Program-made: the position numbers and the translations under genes
Part shown: positions 36,895 through 43,802 of the stretch, piece by piece
Layout of the letters: the number at the start of each line of letters is the position of its first letter
How positions within the stretch are numbered: position 1 is the first letter of the stretch
Origin: Sulfuricurvum sp.
GTDB lineage: Bacteria; Campylobacterota; Campylobacteria; Campylobacterales; Sulfurimonadaceae
Assembly: GCA_003245815.1 (NCBI GenBank)
Contig: QKCD01000080.1
Span: forward strand, 1 to 49,006
Length of the DNA: 49,006 nucleotides
Reading direction: 5' to 3'
The notes under the pieces: model-generated
The model's database searches: none
What the model saw: only the letters and a program-made list of their open reading frames with translations
Told to the model about the DNA's origin: nothing

Positions 36895-38781
36895 ATGGCA
36901 TTGGTAAAGAAAACGACAACACCCGCCAGAGTTCAGCCGGCTACCGGCACCGCGGACAAGCGCCGCCAGCGTACCCTGGCAAAGCAGCAGCAGATCTCCG
37001 AAGTGATCGCCGGCGTCGCCACGACGATCCTCGACAACGCGCAGGAGAGCGTCAGTGCCATCGAAGAGCTCAAGTCCTCGATGGAACAGATCGCCACGGC
37101 GGCGGAGGAGAACAGCGGGGCGAGCGAACAGGCGCTCAAGAACGTCCGGGGGATCAACTCCAATATCGGGCGGATGGGGCAGACGATCGACACGGTCATC
37201 TCCTCGACCCTCGTCGCCGGCGACAACATCATGGGGGCCGTCGAGACGATCAACGCCTCGGTGGGGCGTATGACCTCGTCGGTCGCGGTCGCCCAGGCCT
37301 CCTCCCGCAAAAGCGAGGAGCTCAAGTCCTCCTCGGAGAACATCGGCGAGGCCGTCGGCTTCATTGCGAAGATCGCCGACCAGACCAACCTCCTCGCCCT
37401 CAACGCGGCGATCGAGGCGAGCCGGGCGAAAGAGCATGGCAAGGGCTTCGCGGTGGTCGCCGACGAGACCCGGGCCCTCGCGGGCGAGAGCGAGAAGAAC
37501 GCGGAGTTCATCTCCGAACTGGTCAACAAGATCCAGGGAAGCATCGACAACATTATCGGCAGTATCATCAACACGACCGGGATCATTGACGGGACCGGAA
37601 AGCGCGGCATGCAGCTGAGCAAGAAGATGGAGGAGCTCACCAAGATCGCCGTCTACACGGTGGAAGCGGCCCGCAACATCAACACCTTTACCCAGAACCT
37701 CGGCAGCTACGCCGCCCAGGTCAACGAAGGGAGCCAGGAGATCGCCCGGGCATCCGCGGATATCGCCCGCTCGGTGGAGACGACGCTGGGCAGCATCGAG
37801 GTGCAGTCCAATGCCCTGGTGCAGACCGAAGAGGACATCAAGGAACTCAACGCCCTCTCCGAGGAGCTGAAGTTCTCCACCGACACGATGAAGTCCGCCG
37901 AGGAGATCGCCGCCTCCGCCGACGCCATCAGCGGTTCGATGGAGGATATCCAGGTGGCCCTCGAAGAGGTGACCTCGGCGCTTAACCAGATCGAGTCGGC
38001 GTCGCAGATGACCAACCAGAGTGCCCTGGCCAACAGGGAGCTCCTCGAAAAGGGTCTGGAGGCTTCCAAGGATATCAACAAGCTGATCGAGATCGCCCGC
38101 CGGAACTTCGATCTGCTGAAGGTCTCCTTCGGCGAGGTGAAGATTGCGATGAGCGCGATCGGCAGCGATTTCGGGGCGTCGATCAGCGAGGGGACGACCG
38201 CCCGTAACGAGCTCGACGTCATCCTCCGGGAGACGCGCAACGTTGACAAGACGGTCGGACGGATCTCCAACAGCATCATCCAGCTCAACATGCTCGCCAT
38301 CAGCGGCTCCATTGAGGCGGCCCGGGCCGGGGAGTTCGGCAAGGGCTTTGCCGTTGTCAGCGCGGATATCCGCAACCTGGCGAAGGACTCCGAGTCGAAT
38401 ACGGACAAGATCAACGACACCATCGAGTCGATGAACAGCGAGATCGATACCGTCCGTACCGACTGGCTCAAGCTGCTCAGCACCCAGGGCGAGGAGAAGG
38501 AGCAGATCACCGTGCTCATCCACGAGATCGACAAGATCACCGGGATGCTGATCGACCTCCTCGACCGCTTCACGGGGCTCAAGGCGGTGAATGACCAGAA
38601 CCTCGAAGGGCTCAACCAGGGGCTGATCGGGGTCAGCGAGATCCAGAAGGCCGTCGAACTCTCGGCGCGCAACGCGATGGAGTCCCGCAAGGCGAGTGAA
38701 CTGATCATCGAAACGATCACCCATATCGGTGACGGGGTCGAAGAGCTCGCGGTCATGGCGGACGAGCTGCAGCAGGGGTAA
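36895..38781 (+). CDS. Soluble chemoreceptor with two signalling tips
   Basis: A 628-residue methyl-accepting chemotaxis protein without any membrane segment or ligand-binding domain. It is nearly all coiled coil. A normal hairpin tip is at about 155-200 (IADQTNLLALNAAIEASRAKEHGKGFAVVAD). A second, diverged one is at about 456-502 (IIQLNMLAISGSIEAARAGEFGKGFAVVSAD). Both keep the Glu/Arg/Glu residues of the CheA/CheW-binding tip. Receptors normally have one. The protein could fold as two antiparallel hairpins in tandem, or as one unusual bundle. Input probably comes from the PAS protein encoded upstream. The first 30 residues are basic and disordered. AAGGA precedes the ATG. Confidence 0.87.
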   Translation: MALVKKTTTPARVQPATGTADKRRQRTLAKQQQISEVIAGVATTILDNAQESVSAIEELKSSMEQIATAAEENSGASEQALKNVRGINSNIGRMGQTIDTVISSTLVAGDNIMGAVETINASVGRMTSSVAVAQASSRKSEELKSSSENIGEAVGFIAKIADQTNLLALNAAIEASRAKEHGKGFAVVADETRALAGESEKNAEFISELVNKIQGSIDNIIGSIINTTGIIDGTGKRGMQLSKKMEELTKIAVYTVEAARNINTFTQNLGSYAAQVNEGSQEIARASADIARSVETTLGSIEVQSNALVQTEEDIKELNALSEELKFSTDTMKSAEEIAASADAISGSMEDIQVALEEVTSALNQIESASQMTNQSALANRELLEKGLEASKDINKLIEIARRNFDLLKVSFGEVKIAMSAIGSDFGASISEGTTARNELDVILRETRNVDKTVGRISNSIIQLNMLAISGSIEAARAGEFGKGFAVVSADIRNLAKDSESNTDKINDTIESMNSEIDTVRTDWLKLLSTQGEEKEQITVLIHEIDKITGMLIDLLDRFTGLKAVNDQNLEGLNQGLIGVSEIQKAVELSARNAMESRKASELIIETITHIGDGVEELAVMADELQQG

Positions 38782-38783
38782 CG

Positions 38784-40160
38784 ATGCATTTCGAAGAGAT
38801 CCTGATCATTCGGCACGGCGAGATCTGCTACGGCATCTCCACCGATGCCGTCGAGCAGATTCTGCGGGTTCCCGCCATCACCCCGCTGGCACTGACGCCG
38901 CGGGAGGTGCGGGGGCTCTGCGCCGTCGGGGGAAACATCCTGACGGTAATGGATACGAACCTGCTTCTGGGCCTCGATGCGGTCGATGCCGGGGTGGGCG
39001 AAAGCCGCCTGCTGACACTGACAGGAGTCTACAGCCACGTCGGCATCCTCGTCTCGAGGGTGGTCGACACCGTCGGCGTGGAGCCGGCGATGCTCGAGAT
39101 GATCGACGATCCGCAGGACGCCGTCGTCGCCATCTACAAACACGACCGCGAGATCGTCCAGCTCCTCGGGCTCGAAGCGCTTTTCGAGGGAACGGCTCTG
39201 CCGGGCTACCGGGCGAAGGAGGTGAAAGAGGGGCACTCCCGGGAGGAGCAGGCGGGACGTCCCGAGGCGTTCCGCGAGCGTTTTCTGCTCTTCAAGATGG
39301 GGCGGGAACGCTACGCGGTGGGGATCGACCACGTGCGCGAGATCATCGCGCTGCCTGCACAGATGACGGAGATCGCCGGAAGCCGTCCCGAGATCCGCGG
39401 CATGATTTCGCTGCGGGACGAGCTGCTGGTCGTCTCCGATCTGCGGCGCTACTACGGTTTCGAGGCGGGGACAAACGACAAAAACCGCGTCCTGGTGATG
39501 CAGTGGGAAGGCAAACAGATCGGGCTGGTGATCGACGAGATCGTCGATATCCGCGACTACCTTCCCGAACAGGTCGACCTGATCCAGGAGAACTTCCGCA
39601 ACAGCCTGGTCTCCGGAGTCATCCACGACGGCGAACGGCTTGTATCGCTGATGGGGAGGGATGTACTGCAGCGCATTTTCCTTGAGAACGAGAAACTGCT
39701 GGTCGCTTCCCGGCGCCAGGAGGGCGCACGCGGGGGAGAACGGGTGATGGAGGTGGTCGTCTTCAGGATCGGGGCCGAGGAGTACGCCCTCGACATCGAA
39801 GGGGTCGCCGAGATTATCGACAAGACGGAGATCACCCCGGTACCCGACGCCCCGGCGGAGGTCGAAGGGGTGATCAATATCCGGGGGCAGGTGGTGACGA
39901 TCGGGTCGCTTTACCGGCGTCTGGGGATCGCGGACGCGCAGAGCGGCGAGGAGAAGATCATTGTCTGCCGCTCGGGCCGCGAGCGGATCGGATTCCTCGT
40001 CAACGGCGTCAGCGACGTCGTAGAGGTCAGCAGCGAGGAGCTTTGCGATGCGCGGGAGCAGGGGGCGCTCTTCTCAAAGGTTCTGCACTTTGACCGGGGC
40101 AACCGTCTCGTGCTGCTTTTTGACCTGGAACGGCTGATACCCAAAAGGAACGCCGCATGA
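38784..40160 (+). CDS. Triple-CheW-domain coupling protein
   Basis: A 458-residue protein that appears to be three CheW domains in series (about 1-150, 163-310, 318-455), each starting with a strand of the type LIIRHGEICYGISTDAVEQIL / LLFKMGRERYAVGIDHVREII / VVFRIGAEEYALDIEGVAEII. Each has the later GLCAVGGNILTVMD / GMISLRDELLVVSDL / GVINIRGQVVTIGSL loop. CheW couples receptors to CheA. Three linked copies could cross-brace several receptor or kinase units in the array. It starts two bases after the receptor gene and overlaps cheB by four bases. Confidence 0.85.
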   Translation: MHFEEILIIRHGEICYGISTDAVEQILRVPAITPLALTPREVRGLCAVGGNILTVMDTNLLLGLDAVDAGVGESRLLTLTGVYSHVGILVSRVVDTVGVEPAMLEMIDDPQDAVVAIYKHDREIVQLLGLEALFEGTALPGYRAKEVKEGHSREEQAGRPEAFRERFLLFKMGRERYAVGIDHVREIIALPAQMTEIAGSRPEIRGMISLRDELLVVSDLRRYYGFEAGTNDKNRVLVMQWEGKQIGLVIDEIVDIRDYLPEQVDLIQENFRNSLVSGVIHDGERLVSLMGRDVLQRIFLENEKLLVASRRQEGARGGERVMEVVVFRIGAEEYALDIEGVAEIIDKTEITPVPDAPAEVEGVINIRGQVVTIGSLYRRLGIADAQSGEEKIIVCRSGRERIGFLVNGVSDVVEVSSEELCDAREQGALFSKVLHFDRGNRLVLLFDLERLIPKRNAA

Positions 40161-41203
40161 AACGGGTGCTCATCGCGGACGACTCGGCGCTGGTACGCAA
40201 GCAGCTGCGGGAGATCATCGAACCGCTCGGCTACGAGATCGAAACGGCCCGCAATGGCAAGGAGGCGGTGGAGAAGGCGACGGCGCAGCAGTATCACGTC
40301 ATCACGATGGACATTAACATGCCGCTGCTTGACGGCATCTCCGCGGTGCGCCAGATCATGGCGGCGCGCCCGACGCCGATCCTGATGGTGAGCTCCCTGA
40401 CCAGCGAAAGCGCGGCGATTACGATCGAGGCTCTGGAAGAGGGGGCGGTGGACTATATCTGCAAGCCGGGGACGATGAACGTCGGCAAGGCGGAGAACCA
40501 CGACGACATCCTGCAGAAGGTGCGCTCGCTCAGCCGGATCCCGCCGCGGCGCCTGAAGGCGGGGATGCGGCGGCCGCCGCAGCGCGAACGCCCCCGCAGC
40601 GAGGTGCAGACTGCTCGCAGCAGTACGGAGATTGAAAAGGTGGTGCTGATCGGGGCCTCCACCGGGGGGCCGGGACTGATCGAGCAGATCTGCGCGGCGC
40701 TGCCCGCCTCTTTCCCGCACCCGGTCTGCATTGTCCAGCATATGCCCGAGAAGTTCACGGCGGCCTTTGCCGCCCGTCTCGACCGCATCAGCGCCCTGCC
40801 GGTTTTCGAGAGCGCGCACAACATGGAGCTGCTTCCGGGCTGCGTCTATGTCGCGCGCGGCGGCGTGCACATGCACTTCGCCAAAAAGGTCTCCGGCAAG
40901 GTGGTGGTGCGCGAGGAGACGGAGAAGGGGGGGCACTTTTTCCAGCCCAGCGTTGACGAGATGTTCCTGGGGGCCCTGAAGATCTTCGGCGGGAACCGGC
41001 TGATGGCGGTTCTGCTGACGGGGATCGGCGACGACGGTGCCGAGGGGATGGTCGCCATCAAGCACGCCGGCGGCTATACCGTCGGGGAGAGCGAAGTGAC
41101 GGCGACCGTCTACGGCATGCCCAAAGCGGCCTACGAACGGGGCGGGGTACTGGAACAGCTTCCCTTCCCGAAGATCGTCAAAGCGGTCGCGACGTACCAA
41201 TAG
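40157..41203 (+). CDS. cheB: Chemotaxis protein-glutamate methylesterase / deamidase
   Basis: A 348-residue enzyme. The receiver domain (about 1-120) has phospho-acceptor Asp52 (ITMDINMP) and a KPG loop. The linker is Arg/Pro-rich. The methylesterase domain (about 160-345) has the catalytic triad Ser168 (GASTGGP), His195 (QHMPEKFTAAFAARLD) and Asp293 (TGIGDDGAEGM). It removes methyl groups from receptor glutamates, or deamidates glutamines, after phosphorylation by CheA. With cheR downstream, the system has full adaptation. It starts in an ATGA overlap with the triple-CheW gene. Confidence 0.95.
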   Translation: MKRVLIADDSALVRKQLREIIEPLGYEIETARNGKEAVEKATAQQYHVITMDINMPLLDGISAVRQIMAARPTPILMVSSLTSESAAITIEALEEGAVDYICKPGTMNVGKAENHDDILQKVRSLSRIPPRRLKAGMRRPPQRERPRSEVQTARSSTEIEKVVLIGASTGGPGLIEQICAALPASFPHPVCIVQHMPEKFTAAFAARLDRISALPVFESAHNMELLPGCVYVARGGVHMHFAKKVSGKVVVREETEKGGHFFQPSVDEMFLGALKIFGGNRLMAVLLTGIGDDGAEGMVAIKHAGGYTVGESEVTATVYGMPKAAYERGGVLEQLPFPKIVKAVATYQ

Positions 41204-41212
41204 GAGGAGCCC

Positions 41213-41839
41213 ATGGCACTGTTGAAAAAGCATCCGGCACAGCAGGTCGAGGCGCTTCCGGCGTTTGCGACGCTGGAGGCGGCGGTCGCCTCCTTTGAAG
41301 CCAACGCGGGGGATTTCGAACGCCAGAGTCATGCAGCGGAACAGATTGCGACCTTCGATGGGGGACCGCTCCTGCTGGTGCGGCGCCTGGCGGAGGACCC
41401 CTTCGTCAGCAAGGAGATGGCGGTCAATATCGCGTCGATCCTGGCCAAGCTCGACCGCAAGCGGGCCCCGATCGAGGCGGTGATGGAGCTGCTGAAGGTG
41501 AATAACGCCTACATCCGCAACCTCGGTATCTCCATCCTGCAGGATTACGGTGACGCGATCAAGTACTACATCGTCAAGTTCCTCATCGGCGACGACAGCG
41601 ACCTGCGTATCTTCGCCATCAACGTGCTTGGTGACGTCAATTTCGCCGAGTCACGGGAGATGCTCGCGGAGCTCCTCGAAAAGGAGACGGAGATCAACGT
41701 CGCGATGACGGCGGTGGACTACATGGCGGAGATCGGTGAGGAGGGGGACATCCCCCTGCTCGAATCCCTGAAAACGCGTTTCGCCGACCCCTACGTCGCC
41801 TTCGCCGTAGACAATGCGATCCGTTCGATCCGGGGGTAA
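41213..41839 (+). CDS. HEAT-repeat protein of the chemosensory operon
   Basis: A 208-residue protein made of helical pairs with HEAT-like spacing: PFVSKEMAVNIASILAKL, NAYIRNLGISILQDYG, DSDLRIFAINVLGDVNF, EINVAMTAVDYMAEIG and DPYVAFAVDNAIRSI. There is no membrane segment. HEAT proteins act as scaffolds; here a link between array components is likely. It sits between cheB and cheR, four bases before cheR, with GGAGG upstream of the start. The first 40 residues are not repeat-like. Confidence 0.8.
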   Translation: MALLKKHPAQQVEALPAFATLEAAVASFEANAGDFERQSHAAEQIATFDGGPLLLVRRLAEDPFVSKEMAVNIASILAKLDRKRAPIEAVMELLKVNNAYIRNLGISILQDYGDAIKYYIVKFLIGDDSDLRIFAINVLGDVNFAESREMLAELLEKETEINVAMTAVDYMAEIGEEGDIPLLESLKTRFADPYVAFAVDNAIRSIRG

Positions 41840-41842
41840 ACG

Positions 41843-42640
41843 ATGGCCTACCTGCTCTCAAAGGAGAACTTCGGGAAGATGGGCGAATACATCTACCGCA
41901 AGAGCGGCATCTTCCTGGAACCGGAGAAACACTACGAGAAGCTGGCCAAGTATATCGACGCTCGTGCGGCTGCGATCGGCGCGGAGAGCTTTCGAAAGTA
42001 CTTCTACAGGCTCCGCTTCGAGGACCGGGAGGGGGCGGAGTTCCAGGAGCTGATGAACGCGGTGACGGTGAATGAGACCTACTTCTTCCGGGAGAAGGAG
42101 CAGTTCGAGGTCCTTGTCGGGCAGATCCTGCCGGAACTGCACCGCAAACGCCCCGCGAACGAGCCGCTACGGATCCTCTCCGCCCCCTGCTCGACGGGGG
42201 AGGAACCCTACTCGATGGTGCTGCACATCCTCGAGGACGTCGGCATCGACATCGACTCGACGGTGATCGCAAAGGGGCGCGAGGGGCACTACTCCGAGCG
42301 CTCTGTTCATGCGATTCCCCCGGTAGTGCTGAGTCGCTGGTTCCGGAAAAAGAGCCCGGGGTACGCCCTCGTCGATGACCTGATCGGCACCGTCGATTTT
42401 CAGGTCGTTAACGTCTTCGACCGTAACCAGATGCGCCGGCTGGGGCACTTCGACGTGATCTTTTCGCGGAACATGCTCATCTACTTCGATGACGCCAGCC
42501 GCAAGGAGGTGGCGATGACCTTCTACGACATGCTCAACCCCGAAGGGTACGTCTGTCTGGGGCACGCCGAATATATGAGCCGGATCGTTTCGGTGTTCAA
42601 AGCGAAAAAAATCGCAACCACATTAATTTATCAAAAATAG
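41843..42640 (+). CDS. cheR: Chemotaxis protein methyltransferase, apparently shortened in the SAM domain
   Basis: A 265-residue enzyme that methylates receptor glutamates with SAM. The N-terminal CheR domain (about 1-85, NAVTVNETYFFREKEQFE) and the Rossmann domain are present, with SAPCSTGEEPYS (motif I), GIDIDSTV (motif II), FDVIFSRNMLIYFD and GHAEYM. Between HILED and VGIDIDS, however, the segment that normally holds a helix end, loop and strand (about 10-14 residues in other CheR proteins) is missing, while the frame is kept. Activity may be reduced or the loop simply shorter. No RNase-like pentapeptide-binding extension is evident. Confidence 0.88.
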   Translation: MAYLLSKENFGKMGEYIYRKSGIFLEPEKHYEKLAKYIDARAAAIGAESFRKYFYRLRFEDREGAEFQELMNAVTVNETYFFREKEQFEVLVGQILPELHRKRPANEPLRILSAPCSTGEEPYSMVLHILEDVGIDIDSTVIAKGREGHYSERSVHAIPPVVLSRWFRKKSPGYALVDDLIGTVDFQVVNVFDRNQMRRLGHFDVIFSRNMLIYFDDASRKEVAMTFYDMLNPEGYVCLGHAEYMSRIVSVFKAKKIATTLIYQK

Positions 42641-42650
42641 GAGAATACCC

Positions 42651-43025
42651 ATGCCATTAGTAATTTTTGTAGACGACAGTGAAACGGCCCTCGCCTCGAC
42701 GCGGATGGTCACCGACACGATGCCCATCGACGTGAAACAGTTCAACAACGCCCCCGACGCCCTCGCGCTTCTGAAGTCCGGCGTCACGCCGGACCTGATC
42801 ATCACGGACCTGAACATGCCCGTGATGAACGGTTTCGAGTTCCTTCAGGAGCTGCGCAAGCTCGACGCGCTGAAGCGGACCCCGGTGCTGATGCTCACCA
42901 CCGAGACGAAGCCGGAACTCAAGCAGCAGGGCAAGGCGCTCGGCCTGACGGGCTGGATCGTCAAACCCTTCAACCCGGCCCAGCTCAAACAGGCGATCGG
43001 CAGGGTGCTGCGCCTTCCGGTCTGA
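42651..43025 (+). CDS. CheY-like single-domain response regulator
   Basis: A 124-residue receiver with FVDDSE (acidic pair), phospho-acceptor Asp53 (ITDLNMPVMNG), the switch Thr in LTTETKP and Lys105 (VKPF). It has no output domain. It probably carries phosphate from CheA (43803) to a target or acts as a phosphate sink. The CheZ-like gene follows 10 bases later, so this is the natural substrate of that predicted phosphatase. A flagellar motor target cannot be assumed because no motor genes are nearby. AGGAG precedes the ATG. Confidence 0.9.
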   Translation: MPLVIFVDDSETALASTRMVTDTMPIDVKQFNNAPDALALLKSGVTPDLIITDLNMPVMNGFEFLQELRKLDALKRTPVLMLTTETKPELKQQGKALGLTGWIVKPFNPAQLKQAIGRVLRLPV

Positions 43026-43035
43026 GGCGGCGACA

Positions 43036-43416
43036 ATGGCGCTGATGCAGATTCTGGACGACCTGCTCGAGCATATCAAGCAGGTAGAGTCCGAGACCAT
43101 GGCTCTGAGCCGGGATGCCCAGCTGCGGCTGACCGCGTTCATCGACGCGGCGCAGCTTGTTCCCGATGATGCGACCCTAGAAGCGATGCAGTACCAGGAC
43201 ATCGTCTCCCAGCAGCTCGGTGCGACGGTTGAAACGATCGAAAGCATCCAGGCGTCGCTGCGGGAGTGCGGCGGGGAGATCGCCTGTTGCGACGATACGC
43301 GGCTTGGTTCCTGCGAGGCAGAGCTGGCCGCGGCACTGGCACGGGCGCAGGAGAAGCGCCTGGCCTTCGGCGGAAAGATGCATCACGACGAGGATGCGGG
43401 AATCGAGTTTTTTTAG
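43036..43416 (+). CDS. Short CheZ-like response-regulator phosphatase
   Basis: A 126-residue, mostly helical protein. MQYQDIVSQQL (51-61) contains the DxxxQ motif (Asp55, Gln59) that forms the catalytic pair of CheZ, in the same AMQFQD-like context. The C terminus is acidic and ends EDAGIEFF, like the CheY-binding tail of CheZ. It is much shorter than E. coli CheZ, probably lacking most of the long hairpin. It lies between two receiver genes, so dephosphorylation of one or both is the likely role. The same EFF ending is on the protein at 33410. The cysteine pair ACC (83-85) is unexplained. Confidence 0.75.
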   Translation: MALMQILDDLLEHIKQVESETMALSRDAQLRLTAFIDAAQLVPDDATLEAMQYQDIVSQQLGATVETIESIQASLRECGGEIACCDDTRLGSCEAELAAALARAQEKRLAFGGKMHHDEDAGIEFF

Positions 43417-43424
43417 GAGAAGCG

Positions 43425-43790
43425 ATGGCAACGGTGATGGTAATAGACGATTCGAAGACGGTGCGCAGTTACCACAAGTCCATACTCAACGAACTCGGGA
43501 TCGATGTCGTTGAGGCGGAGAACGGGATGGAGGCGCTCGAACGCAGTCTCGACCGGGAGATCGGGCTCTACCTCGTCGACGTGAACATGCCGGTGATGGA
43601 CGGCTACTCCTTCGTCGCGGAAGTGCGTAAGCAGCCCCGTTCGCAGGTGACCCCGGTGATCATGATCACGACGCAGCACGAGGAGGTTGACAGGACGGAA
43701 GCCTACAAGGTCGGTGCGAACCTCTTCGAGACGAAACCGATCCGGCCCGAACGGCTCAAGGCCTATGTCCGGCTGCTGCTCAATGTCTAG
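43425..43790 (+). CDS. CheY-like single-domain response regulator
   Basis: The ATG at 43425 has AGGAG six to seven bases upstream; the longer open frame is rejected. The 121-residue receiver has VIDDSK, phospho-acceptor Asp52 (LVDVNMPVMDG), ITTQHEE and Lys104 (ETKPIRP). It is distinct from the receiver at 42651, so two different phosphate acceptors flank the CheZ-like gene. cheA follows 12 bases later. Confidence 0.9.
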   Translation: MATVMVIDDSKTVRSYHKSILNELGIDVVEAENGMEALERSLDREIGLYLVDVNMPVMDGYSFVAEVRKQPRSQVTPVIMITTQHEEVDRTEAYKVGANLFETKPIRPERLKAYVRLLLNV

Positions 43791-43802
43791 AAAAGGAGTC
43801 TT

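Noticed and set aside
36388-38724. 778-codon minus-strand ORF over the PAS and receptor genes
   Set aside because: Antisense frame of the coiled-coil receptor; no motif or ribosome site.
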